Positions 1 to 12,500 of a stretch of DNA of 22,269 nt are shown here, in pieces. The position numbers and the translations under genes are program-made. The notes under the pieces are model-generated. The model worked only from the letters and a program-made list of their open reading frames with translations. It searched no databases and was not told where the DNA came from. The stretch is taken from positions 2,542-24,810 of the forward strand of contig JAIPMN010000961.1 in assembly GCA_020650975.1 (NCBI GenBank). The letters are read 5' to 3'. Source of the DNA: Apostichopus californicus (taxonomy: Eukaryota; Echinodermata; Holothuroidea; Aspidochirotida; Stichopodidae). Every line of letters begins with the position of its first letter. Positions within the stretch are counted from its first letter, which is position 1.

Positions 1-350
1 ATATAACGTATGATCCAACAACCTGTTTGTATGTAACGTATGATCCAACCACCTGTTTGTATGTAACGTATGATCCAAACACTTGTTTGTATATAACGTA
101 TGATCCAACCACCTGTTTGTATATAATGTATGATCCAACCACCTGTTTGTATGTAATGTATGATCCAACTACCTGTTTGTATGTAACGCATGATCCAACC
201 ACCTGTTTGTATGTAAGGCATGATCCAACCACCTGTTTGTATGTAACGCATGATCCAACTACCTGTTTGTATGTAAGGCATGATCCAACCACCTGTTTGT
301 ATGTTACATATAATCCAACCACATGTCTGTATATTATGTATAATTCAGTA
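1..350. repeat. 30-bp satellite array, about 11.5 copies, runs off left edge
   Basis: The unit is close to atgtaacgta/tgatccaacc/acctgtttgt. Copies begin at 1, 31, 61 and so on to 301; the last, at 331, is badly decayed. Copies 7-10 alternate aacgca and aaggca, a start of 60-bp higher-order units. It lies in the intron after AOAH exon 17. Because 30 is divisible by three, an open YVTYDPTTCL repeat appears on the plus strand; I treat it as not coding. Confidence 0.95.
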
Positions 351-410
351 TATAAAAGATAATACTTTGCTTGTGTTAAGATTATACAATTGTCTAATGG
401 ACTCATTTAC
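1..410 (-). other. AOAH: AOAH intron 17, partial
   Basis: The intron starts with the gtaaat donor and holds the 30-bp satellite and about 60 bases of plain A+T-rich sequence. Its acceptor is outside the window. Confidence 0.85.
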
Positions 411-507
411 CTTCGTTGATATCAAAAACTTCATAGTGTAAGTCAAAGTTGGTTGACTTATATGCACCTACTTCCATTTCCAAAGCTCTGCTCAAGTTTG
501 CAGCTCT
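411..507 (-). CDS. AOAH: AOAH exon 17: last exon inside the window
   Basis: The exon codes residues 468-499 plus one base. RAANLSRALEMEV and STNFDLHYEVFDINE align with RAEQLSNTLKKIA and FTNFNLFYMDFAFHE in human AOAH. The acceptor is cttccttag and the donor GAAG|gtaaat. A donor, not a stop, follows, so the C-terminal part with the DGFHP block must lie to the left. Confidence 0.92.
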
Positions 508-3500
508 CTAAGGAAGGAAAAAGAAAAATTTGGCTTTTGGCAGTATAACAGTTCAAGTTAAACCATTGTTGAAAACAATTTGTATACCTACAGCAATCTT
601 TGTTCAGAGACCACTGACGCGTTTGAGGTGTTCCATATAGCTATTGCTCAAGTCAGCAATCGATTATCACACAAGGAGGTGCAATCCTAAATTTGAATGG
701 CATGAGGGTTAAAGAGCAAGTTATAAATAAATGTGATTCAATCCTCTACATCTCATTGCTAGACAGTTTTCATGTTAGAAGTTAACTCACTACTTAAAAT
801 GACCTAGATTGTTCATTAAGAGGATTTTAGCTCTGAACAGCATCATAGCTTTAATCAATCAACACTCAATACGCTGCCTAAACTATAGAGGTGATGATTT
901 TTATATTGTCTTAAAGGAGAATTGAAGGCAAGACATTAAGCCATTTCTAATTGTTTTCCCACTCAAAAGATGAATATTACACTAAACCATATCAACCACA
1001 ATCTTTTCCTACCTGAGATAATTAACTTTTATTACGACGCTACCAGGGGAACATGGGGGCCGCCATTGAAATGTGAATTAGCTATAATCCGGGCTCTTTG
1101 TGACGTACTATACGGACAACTAGGCATATTTCAGCAAACATTAGCAAACTGTGCAAGTGCAGTGTGTAACTAACATTTCGCTAGTAAACATTTAATATTC
1201 ATATTGCTATCTCTCAGAAAGTCAGATTATGAAAACAACTTGAAAATTGCTTTGCTTGTGTAAATGGCCAGACCTGTTCCTTACGATTATGAACCACATT
1301 TCAATACTGCAAAATTACAAGAAAGAGAAAATAATGGACATAGCGATGACAATGATAACCAAAACGTAGGCCGAGACAAACAGCCTAGGCCTAATGTTGT
1401 AAGGCTTGGTAATACGGACTGGTGTGACTGTGGTTTGTGCAAAGTTATGCCGAAAGAAGTAGAGTGCATTTCTTGAAAAGGTCTGGTCTCTTCTTCGGAT
1501 GTGGAAACCAATACTGTGATTTCTTTACTCTGGAAGAATGACTGTTACAACCGAACGCCCGACAGTACGGCATTTTGTTGAGCTTCACTTCGAGTAACGT
1601 CAGGCCCACATGTAGGCTACGTACGGTACATTTTTCATATGCAGTACAACCTACACAGTATAAGTGTAGCCTAGCATACACATGCACATCGTGTCTGGAT
1701 GTTGAAGTTAAAAGCAAGTTGTCCGGATAGTGCGTCATCCATGACCCAGGTCACAGGTATTTGCATATCAATGACGATCTCCAGCGATATTGTTCAATCA
1801 ACCTCAATAAGAGGCATAGGTGCCATTCTCAACTTTCAAAAGGTCGGTACTAAATTTTAGATAAGTTCTTGGGATCAAGAAGTGGTTCATTTTATAGCCT
1901 ATATTTAAATCAACAATTAGGATCATGATTGCATGCTGCCTTCAATTCCCCTTTAATGTCAAATAATCATTAAAAAAACATTACATATAAATTCTACAAA
2001 GTTTATGATCAATTTGAGAATGAAATCATATAGAATTAACTAACATTTTTTGGGGGGGCATTTGGTCTACAATTTTCAGAAATTTGCCCTAACTTAAACA
2101 GTGTTACACGGAACGAGGTTACAGCTAATCAAACTTTCAGATCAGATATCTTACATCAAATGAACATTACGTAGTTCATAAGTTGAAATATGTATAAAAC
2201 TTTTGTCATCTTGAAACTTCTTCTTATTAAGATTGATCACAATCTCCATTTTATCATTTAAGACCAATGCAACTGGCAATTATTAAACAATATTAGAGAG
2301 CACACCTGGGATGTCAGATTGCGCAATGTTTCATTAGAGCTCATCCAACCCATACATGGTGATATCTGCAGGCAATTCAAGAATTGGTAGAGATCTGAAT
2401 ATGTCACGTCTCGCCGCCAGTTACCAAGAGGATGAATCTTATCATGTAGAGTATTGTACAGTAACCTCCCATCGGCCATGCTTGTCGCAATCACATGACT
2501 TCCCTTTGGTAATTTTGTATCCTAACAAAAGCATAAAATCAGGAAAGATGAATCCTATAGCTGTCAAATTGCTGTTACCATATAGAACAAAACAAAATAT
2601 TTTAATATATCCTGGCAACTCAAATCACAGTATATTAAAGGGACAGGGTCTCAAAAGATCAACGCTGTTACCATATAGAACAAAACAAAATAATTTTAAT
2701 ATATCCTGGCAACTCAAATCACAGTATATTAAAGGGACAGGGTCTCAAAAGATCAACTCATTTCTCACAGACATGGAAGTTAACAGGAAAATCATATATA
2801 TACATTTTCAGCTACTTACATACATAACTAAAACATGGAAAACTAGTGCCAAGTTTATAAACTTGATAAAAGGAAAGAATAATTATTCTACTAAAAAGAG
2901 ATTTGAACCAGACATGCATAGATTGAATAATGTGTAATACCTGATTACACAGTATGTTAGGTACTTTTACTTTTGACCCCCCAGGGACCAGAAGATGGGG
3001 CTCTGTTGAAACTTGCCACTCAATATCATAACTTAAGAAGTGTTGTCATGACTGACTCCAATTATTTTCATATTTAATCTCATAATCTCTTTAATCTCAT
3101 AATTATCTCCAGTTATTTTCGTGTAACATTCAACAGGCAACTTTGACATTTTTCAATCAATGTTTGTAGGCTCATATGAACCCTTCAAACTGGCCATTTA
3201 GAGAAGTGGTGCTACAAGTGTTTACTTCTATCTTAACATTTATAAACATTAAAACAGTGAGGCAATTCCAACATACAATATATATGACCAGAGTATTTGA
3301 ATAATTAATGTCCTCAATTAACATACCAGAAATTTCAAGGTACTGTGGAAATTAGCCCTCATTTCTTCTGGAGTGGTCATGTGAGCTATAGTATCTGGAT
3401 GCCTGGTAAAGAAAAATCCAAACATGTTTTTAAAGTTCCACTTTGTCATGTTGAACTTGTGGCACCAAACTCAACTGTTAAAGGATAGAAATGTTACCTG

Positions 3501-6500
3501 GAAACATACTCTGTCATTCTACTCCACTAAACATACACAAATATATTGATGAAATTAGCTAACTACATCTGTCAAAGTTTACAAAAGAAGCATTAAAGGT
3601 TATATTAAATTTTGTGAGACACAAAAATGTCATGCACTGCTTTGAGCAATTATTTACACACTCAACACATTGTAGTTTATGAGTAGTCCAATGGTTGTCT
3701 CTTTAGTTAGATTAAGTGGTAATCCAATTATATGTGTGAACATTAATCAAAGTTAAATCTAATGTGACATGCACAACTGGATGTTATAATCTAAGCATTT
3801 CGATTCAACTCCTACATGCCGTGTTCAAGGTACGTATTTTCATTTAGAATTCTATCAATTTTTTTCCAACAAAAAAGTACTTAAAGCAAACACCAGTGAT
3901 ATAGAGATGTTCAATCTACAAAATATGTTACATTTGATGTCTTCAAAATTCAAATTCAATTTTCAAAATTAAAAATGGATGAATTGGAATATGGCTTCAT
4001 TCGTGTTGGTTGATGTTTCAAAAGATTCACAACCCCATGCAGCAGTGGGGAGAATCTGAACAGTGCAGTGAAAACAAAAACCAAAATACCCCTTCAACAT
4101 CCAAGATATCACACCTGCTTGCTTCAACTTCATTTTCAGTACCAAAAAATGTATGACAACCAGAACCAGCAATATATGGAGTATGACATGGTGGAATTGT
4201 TTCCAAGTAGCACATTTAAATAGATCCAGTTCCTCTTTTAAAAGGTATTAATTCCCAGTTCAAAGTAATAAGACCAGAGCGGCAAGTACGAAACACTTTC
4301 TCTTTTACGTGAAAAAGAAATAAAGAATCATATATTGCACCCCAACAGACAGTAACTTACTAACCACTGCAGAATGAAACAAAATAAAGAGCATATTTTT
4401 TGTTTGAATAATAATGTTTGGCAATCATAGTTTGAAAGCTCTTACCCATTGCAGACATCATTACCGATCAAGGAGTAAATGACAAGAGCTGGATGATCCA
4501 TCTTCTGATCCCGAGACATACTGCAAAAAGAATAAGATGAATAATTACTGTACATATGGCACGTAAGAACACTAGCAGTCATCAAGTGTGTAAAAAGAAA
4601 TTACTCAGAAGTCATTTTGTTGAAGGATCAACTCACCAAATCTTTTCACCTAGAAAAGTGAATATCACAGTTGAATCATTCTGAACACTGAAATCTCTTC
4701 AACCAGTAAAATTATGATGGATTAATTGTAAAAGTACTTTGAAAGACAAAAAAATTCATGACTTTCACATCTGCCTTTATCAGCAATTATACAGTGGTGG
4801 GAAGGTCTATTCAATCATTAATATTCTGGTTATATAGCACAGACATGTTTGACTAACCTTTTAAATATATTTCTTGGGCTTTATACCTCCTACCAATTAT
4901 TGATATTTTTGACAAATTAACTATTCACTTGAATCAGAGAAACTCCCAAACAGAGATATATAAGTATTGACTCTAACTAAAACAGCTTTTTATGATTCAG
5001 TCTGTGAGTAAGTTGGAAAAAAAGATGAAGTTTTGCAGTCTTCTACTAACTTAAAGCGAGGCCACCTCACACGACTTTACAACAGTTAATACCCCTGGTC
5101 ATTGGTAACTTGTCATTCCCATGGTCACACACCCACCTGAACGTAATTCAAACAGTCACTCTCGGGTCACTACAGTGTGTCACATCTACAGGGGCAGCCA
5201 CAAACCAGCACATGCAACTATATTTTCAAGGTACCTAGCACATCTCCATTTATACACATGGGTAAAGAGGGGCAATGAAGATATAGTGCCTTGCCCAAGG
5301 ACACAATGTAATGATCTGGCCAGGACTCGAACCTGCAATCCTTAGATCACAGAAGTAGGTGGACAAACAAGAATTAAACTGGCCTACATCCTCAATGCAT
5401 TCATTAAGAGGTTGAGTTGATTCTCCACTGACTTATCAAGCATCACAGTCACTTTCAAAAACCACTGATTTTATCTTTGACCATAGGAATAAACAATATG
5501 CACAATGAAAATTTGATATGAATTTAATTAGTTATCAACAGAGAGATTTATTGTAAAAGCTTTTCCTCTGATCCTGTTAGTTTGCAGTTGCTATGCAAAG
5601 CTTCTTATGTCTATAGTGTCAGTTCATGACCTCACTCATAAATCTATAATTAGTTGAAAGAATATTTTTACCTGTACTGTATGGTTCCATTCATGCTACT
5701 ACTTCTTGCACCTGTTAGAAATTTAATAATTAAATAAAAAATTAAAACTAACTATCTAAGATTGCTGTCTGTCTGGGCCTTTCATTGCCTATCTTTTCAT
5801 ACAATCAAGTTGTCACTGTATTGCAGTTAGTCTTGCACTTGGATAAGGGGAACATATCACTTCCATTTTAAGCTTCTATAGTTAATTCAACACACACAAG
5901 AAAAGTTTAGTACCTCTGATAATGTCACAATGCTTAAGTTTTTAAGGTGTGAATCAATATTTCTCTCATGTATTCACACATTACTTCATTCAGAGTGGCA
6001 GCATGTGTGTATCGGAAAAGACAGAAGTAATATAATATTAATGAACATGCACCATACATGAAGGCAACACCTCTGAGCAAACGCATTCATGGTGGCCTTC
6101 TTCATCTCAGGTTGTCAATAAACCCATCTGGCTTGGTATTATTTAACTTTCTACAGAAATGGACAAAGTATAAGAAGATTAAAGTTTACCATTCACACCC
6201 AAATTCTGGTAATCTCGATGGTTACAGTGATTCATCTGCCACATCCTGTAGTAAGCTGAATCAGTAGGCCACCTGCAAATCAGCATGATAATCAAACCAG
6301 TTTTACAGAGACCACATAACTGTCTTTTCTTCTTTTGTAATTTTCTTATCTTATTTTAATTTACCAGCGTCAGCTTTTGTGACTTAAATTTTCCTTTTAA
6401 AATATGCGAGTTGAACAACAAACTAGATCATATATTTCTTGTTTATTAATCATTTGTGTGCCACTTCACTGGATGCCAGTAAAACATATTCAATTTTGTT

Positions 6501-9500
6501 AAAATTGTTCGTACCGTTACACATTTAGAGTCATCAATTAATGGTTATGCAAGATTCAAGCTAAGAGTCCTACCCAACTGTTGACAATATACATGTATGA
6601 CAAGTGCAGTGTGGATACTAAACACAATTATGGATGAAAGCATGCATGACTGTTGTTGAATGTCTTTAACAACATCACTGCCCACTTAATTCTAGCATGT
6701 TAATACTTGCTACAAGTCTTCAAAATCATTTCCCCCAGAGTTTCTACCCATCCAAATAACTGTTAGCTAAACAAAGAGGATTGAATTAAACAAACATAGG
6801 GATCTCAGTGAGGCAAGATGCTCTGACTAATGCATGTATAAGTTAGCAAGAGCTTAAGTTTGACAATAGTTGACCAGTTTTGATCCCTCTAGGCTATACT
6901 GTACCATATATACTCCAGCAAAATAAAGATGACCAATGAAAGGACTTGTAGATAATGAATCACATTGTATTCAATGTAATATAGATTTATACTCAATGAG
7001 CACTGAGGCATGCTGGGAATGGTTGATTCAGCGCTACAAGTGAGTTTACCAACAGTACAGTTATATATAGTTTGCAGAGATTCATTTAATTCAGACACCT
7101 AGAAGGATTTACTGCGGCACTAAATTACCAAAGGGGACTGACTTGGTGTGTGCAATAAGGTAAAGCAACAACATCCCACTTCTGACACCATGTAATAAGC
7201 TTGATACAAGACTCAAGAGTGGAGGTACAGCTGAGATATTGTTGCTTTGTGTTCTGCTTTCAGAGTGTCTTGTCACTGCTAGACAGTTTTACATACAACA
7301 GTTTTCTAAACAGGAGCATACCCAGACATTCCAAGTCACACGCATTTGGCGTGTGACACACGCATTTCCAGCCCTTCACACGCTATGTGCACTTTATCAC
7401 ACGCAATCCACAAACAATCTCCGAAAAACCGTGTGTGCAACCATGGAGCGAAATCCATATAACCCTAAGTCTAAAATCAGGTTAGCGGCATAATTAAAAC
7501 ATTTTTGGTTTCGTCTAGCATTCACTGTTTAACCGATAAATGCCCCTACGCATACGCTAGCTAGAGATTGAGAAGTGCGCTCCAATTTCCGATATAGATG
7601 TTCAATTATGTTAGCAAGTGATTACTTTCATCGATTCAGAGAAACTGAAAAAGAATGCACCATTTTGCATCTAGGCAGTCAAAAATACGAAAATTTTTCC
7701 AAAGGGGAGGGGGACACCCCCTCCCCTTAGACTACTCCCCCACTGCCGCTGATCACACTCATAAATTTTCCTCAATGTTGGAAAGTCTGGCATACCACCA
7801 CAGAGAGGTGGGGGGTGGGGGAGAAAGAGCCAGAGGCAATTAGATTTAGTTACACCCAGGAAGTTTTGCAGTTACAACAAGAGGATGCAGTGAGGGTGAC
7901 TTATGGGAATATCTCCAGAACAGGGTTTACATGAAATACATCCAGTATGTTACAGTGTGCAAGTGGTCCTGTGTGGAAGAGATAGATACAAACTATTTCT
8001 ATTTTCTTTTTTCTTTTCTTCTTCCTCTTACTTATCCTTTGCATTCTTTCGTTTATTGTTTTTGTCAAGGGGGACTGCCCATAAAAGCTCTGCTTCTCCA
8101 GTCCTCCTCCTCCTTGTATTTTAATTATTCATCATTATATTTATATTATGTGGAAATAAATCAAACTCAATTTCATGGCTTAGATACTTACTTAACTAAG
8201 GAGCTGTTAATGTATCCTGTGGGGTAGAAGAAGAAACAATAAACAAACTTAAGCTAATCATCAAAGGAAGGAAAACAACAAAGCCACTGTTCACCTCAAC
8301 AAGGCTCATTTTTATGTTAAGAAGCATTATAGGTACTGAACCTAAATCTGAAACATTCTAAGTTATTTCTTCATTTCTTGACCACTGTTACCATATAAAG
8401 ATGAAGGACATGATGTAATCAAACATTCACCATTATATTTTCCCTGATGCATCAAAGTGTTCATCAACATATAAAGATGAAGCACATGATGTAATCAAAG
8501 GTTCACAATTATATTTTCCTAACGCATCAAAGTGTTCATCAACATAAAGCAGTAAAGCTTCCTGACAACAGGCGCAAGGAAAAGTGCAATTTAAGAAAAT
8601 GACAAACCTAACCAACAAAATTTCAGGAGAAAATATCGAAAAGTGAAGTGTTTCGTTAGAAAGAACTGTTTAAGTTTAGCAGTAACTTCATTGAGATGTA
8701 AATTAGGAATGTTAGAACAAACCTGTCATAGAAGAGAGATGGGGCCAGTCAAATTCATCAGCCAAAACATCTGGAAGTATCTCAAAAGCACCCTACATTG
8801 ATATGGTAAATAATGAAAGAATGCAGTTAACCTCACAAAAAGCGAATATTCTTTAGAATTTATAGACCATTCATCTTGGTCTCTCAAGTACGCCAAGTGA
8901 TATATTTCCCTGTATCACATACAAAATGCTGCTCAGAACCACTGAATTGCATGCAACAAAGCCCACAACGATGTATTGGAGTTTTATTACACCAAATGTT
9001 ACTGAACCTTTAACACTTTCATTATTTTATGATATAAAACAAGATGCAAATCTGGAAATTGTTATGTGGTGAAATATGTAAACACATTATGGATGGATTC
9101 CATCTTAATTTAACCCTCTGAGATTATAATCCAACCTATGGCTTAATACCCCTTAAAATAGTCCTTAAAATAGTCCTAAAAATGCTCACTCTGCTGTAGC
9201 AAAACATATGTATAGTGCTTCTTGAAACTGCTTCTTGAAACTTAGAAATTATATCTAAGCAATGAAGATACATTACTATCTTCCCTGCCTATAGCGAATA
9301 CCACCCAAGTCCCCTGTTTTGGCCAACTAAAACAGGGGAGATTGAATATCTACCCAAGTTTGTAATGCAAGCCATACTGCATGCTTCTCTGCACAAATTC
9401 ATAATTAAACAGACAGTGTATTATTTCAGTGGTCAAGCCAAACTTGTCTTCGCACACAGGAATGTTGTGCTGGCCATTAGAGCATTTGTGTTTCCAATCA

Positions 9501-12500
9501 TACAGGTGACTGGTAAATTAATTAGGTGCGCTCAAGGATGAATCCTAATGGCAGTACTTGGGGATAGTTTATGCTATCAAGTAACAATTTATTAATGCTT
9601 GAGGGAACTTGAGGAGGACTGTCGTTCTATAGGCCGGCCTGACCGACATGTAGATTGTACGTACAGCATAAAAGGACTTCCTCCTTCAGAAATATAACAA
9701 ACAAAAGGCCTTTACATTACATTACATTTGAATTACTGTGTGTGACAGACACTGCTGACACAAAATAGATTTATGGTACTTCTTGAAACTTAAAAATTTA
9801 TATCTCAGCCATAAAACATTCTATCGTATCAGGATGTGGTTTTAAGTTATCATGCCATAAATTGACCATTTTAAAAGACCTCCTGAAAGTGTTTATATAC
9901 TTCTTAAATAAAAGAAGAGCCCTAATCAAATATTTATTAGGCACTTTCAGTTTCATCCTTCAACAAACACTGACAAACTTGTAGCTTCCTTCTTCATTTC
10001 TTTCCTAGTTTTTCTTTCCTTTCAATGAAGCTAACATCAATGACAATACATTGTAGATAAAAATGACTCACCAGGCTGATATCAGGAGCAGACACCCAGT
10101 TTTCTGGAATGTGAAAATGAGCACCAGCTGAGTCCCCCAAGAGAATAACCCCCAATTGACCTGTGCCATCACACAGTAGCTCTTCATAGGTCTTACCTGT
10201 TTTGGGATCAACTCCCTTCCACATAACAAAAGAAATGTGTTAAGAGTCATTTACAGCCTGTATAATACAGTTTTCTGTTAAACTTGTGCTGTATGCTTGT
10301 CACCAAATTCAGTATAAAAATGTATTGTTGTTTGACTCGAAATTGGCAAATCATTGTAACAAGGTCAGGGATGTAGCCACCATCTTTCTACTGGGAAGAG
10401 GGGGGGGGGGGGGCAGGCAGAGGCGAAAATGCTATGATGTTCAGGAGAAATGGGATAGGCCTAAGGCGAGGGGAAATTTTTGTAAAATGGAGGGTGTTGG
10501 ATGCAAACTGGTGCTACATTTATTGGAGAGTTTGAAACAATGTTGAAGACACTTCGACTGTTTAGGTTGTACTGCAAGTATAGGAGCTGTACACTAGGGT
10601 TTGTTTTGTAATATCTGCCTGCCAAGTAAGGGGGAAAGGTGGTGGGAAAGGGGAGAGGGGAGAAGTGATCCCCTCCTTGATTTTATTCGGGGGATAAAGC
10701 CCCTCTGCTGAAGTATACATGGCTGGATATCCCTGAATACGGTAGGTACTTTCCTGATTGGGAACATGAACAAATACTCTTGATTTCAATCGAGATATAA
10801 CATCTCTGGAGAGGAGTTTAGTAGTAGGGAACAGCTAATAGGGGGAATTAGAATAATGAATAAAGAAACATAATCATTAAGGCAACAGGAACTTGCTTGC
10901 TATTGAACCGTACAAACAATTAATTAAAGCAAAAGTAGAACACAATGGAGGAAGTATTAAACTTACATAGATACCATTGCAGTTTGAATCTCTGTGTCTA
11001 TCTCCATCGATGGCCCTGTGTATAGAATGATTAAAGAAATAATTAACAGCACATGAATGACTATTGAAGTCCAACCACTGAAATAAAACAGATCCAGAAA
11101 GGTACAACTAACCAATGTTAACGCTCCCCAAACCTCCCAAAAACAAATTGATTTAGCAAAAACAGTTCAGATGCAATGCCTGCCAGAAAAGAGCTTTAAG
11201 ACAAGTGGAATGTTTGAAATGTGGAAGTTTTTCAGGCAAAAGTATGGCAGTGAATTCTCAAAGGATACATAAAACAATACAATCAGACTGACGTACAAGT
11301 GGAGCTTTTCTAGGTGTACTGTTTGTTATTACAATCATTCTATTTTCTTCTCCCTCAGGGATTCAAAGACACTTAGTAATACTTTCTTCCAACCACAAAA
11401 CTTTTAATTTTGATGAAGTGCTATTTCATAGAACCTCCTCATATGAACCGAATTTCATAATTTGCCAATCGATTAAATCATGGATTCAACCTTGTATATT
11501 GTATTGATTATGAAAAGTAAAATATGCAAAGCAACATTTTGCAACCAAAAAGATATAAACTCAGAGGTCATGGTCTTGAGACATTGAAGCTACATAATAA
11601 CTATGCACACTTAAAACAGAACTAGATCATAAAAGTGGTATAATAACCTTCAATGTATAACTTGTGAATGAACCTTATTCCTGCTTAAAGCTGCTCAAGT
11701 TAGTTATGGAAGTATGGGGTTTGCATTTCAATACTTAAATTATCATGACAGCAGTAACACAGTCTGCTTTTCCACCGGTTCAGTCACATAATTCATGCAA
11801 TGTATAGTACCAATGATGTAGTTATTGTTCTTGCACAAAATGGTGCAATCAATTGCTGTAGTTCACATAACCAGTTCATGATGAGACTAAATTTCTTTCC
11901 CAGCTTAGGTAAATCAGCCATGAAGTGTTATGAGCCTGCATAGATACTTTGTTTTAAAATGATATATCTGGTCTTTCTAAAGTGGTTTTACATCATGTGA
12001 ATGGTAAGAGATGCAATGATGCAAATGCCAGTAGCTTGCTAAGGGTTATCTTCCCTAAGCTATGGGTGCTTTTACCCTTGATCTGGATTGGAAAATGTGT
12101 CATCAGCAGCCACAGATTGCGTACTACATATGCTCCAAAACTTTCGTTGTCATGGTGTATAGCCTTAGGGTGTCAATACTACGCTATGTATGGCCCACAC
12201 GCACTCAATTTACATAGGATTTAGCACATGCATGATACAGGACTGGTATTTCACGCGAGAATGCATGTGACGTAATGAGGTCACCGGATATCTCGGGTCA
12301 CTGTTGATGCGGGAGTGTTTACATTGCAAAATTGATCTCAACTCCGGATCAGATCCTGGTCTCTGCCAGCATCAAGCTAGGAGGATCAGATCCGGATCTG
12401 AACTGGGTTTACACTACAGCCGTGATCTCGACGTCAGGATCAGATACTGACGTCGAGATCTGATCCGGATCTAGTGTCAAAGCACCCTATGCCAAGATAT

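Larger units (their letters stand above)
508..2305 (-). other. AOAH: AOAH intron 16, with THAP and P2X7-C-like fragments
   Basis: Outside the two coding fragments at 1264-1573, the intron is A+T-rich and featureless to about 1000. A richer, promoter-like stretch then carries ggccgccatt (1060) and tatttgcatatc (1758), followed by plain sequence to 2305. Confidence 0.8.
6273..8191 (-). other. AOAH: AOAH intron 11, with repeat-derived right half
   Basis: The part from 6273 to about 7300 is plain. From about 7310 to 8165 lie three blocks, listed separately: a CACACGC periodic block, a G/C-rich hairpin, and a probable LINE 3' end. Confidence 0.75.
10216..10966 (-). other. AOAH: AOAH intron 8, largely an inverted-repeat element
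   Basis: Most of the intron is the TIR-bearing element at about 10365-10736. The flanks are plain. Confidence 0.75.

Noticed and set aside
1-350. CRISPR array
   Set aside because: The units are contiguous 30-bp repeats without unique spacers, in a eukaryotic intron.
27-362. Plus-strand protein of repeated YVTYDPTTCL units
   Set aside because: It is the 30-bp satellite read in an open frame. The unit length is a multiple of three, and there are no coding features beyond the repeat.
970-1173. 67-codon plus-strand frame
   Set aside because: No family resemblance; it covers the promoter-like block before the P2X7-C-like fragment.
2356-2937. 193-codon plus-strand frame, the longest in the window
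   Set aside because: Its first part is antisense of AOAH exon 16 and the rest is the 93-bp duplication; no domain or splice logic.
5323-5375. Functional tRNA gene
   Set aside because: Only the B box is good; the A box and cloverleaf are not intact, and a SINE body follows.
7903-8227. Two overlapping plus-strand frames rich in Phe, Leu and Ser
   Set aside because: They read through pyrimidine runs of the probable LINE 3' end; not membrane proteins.
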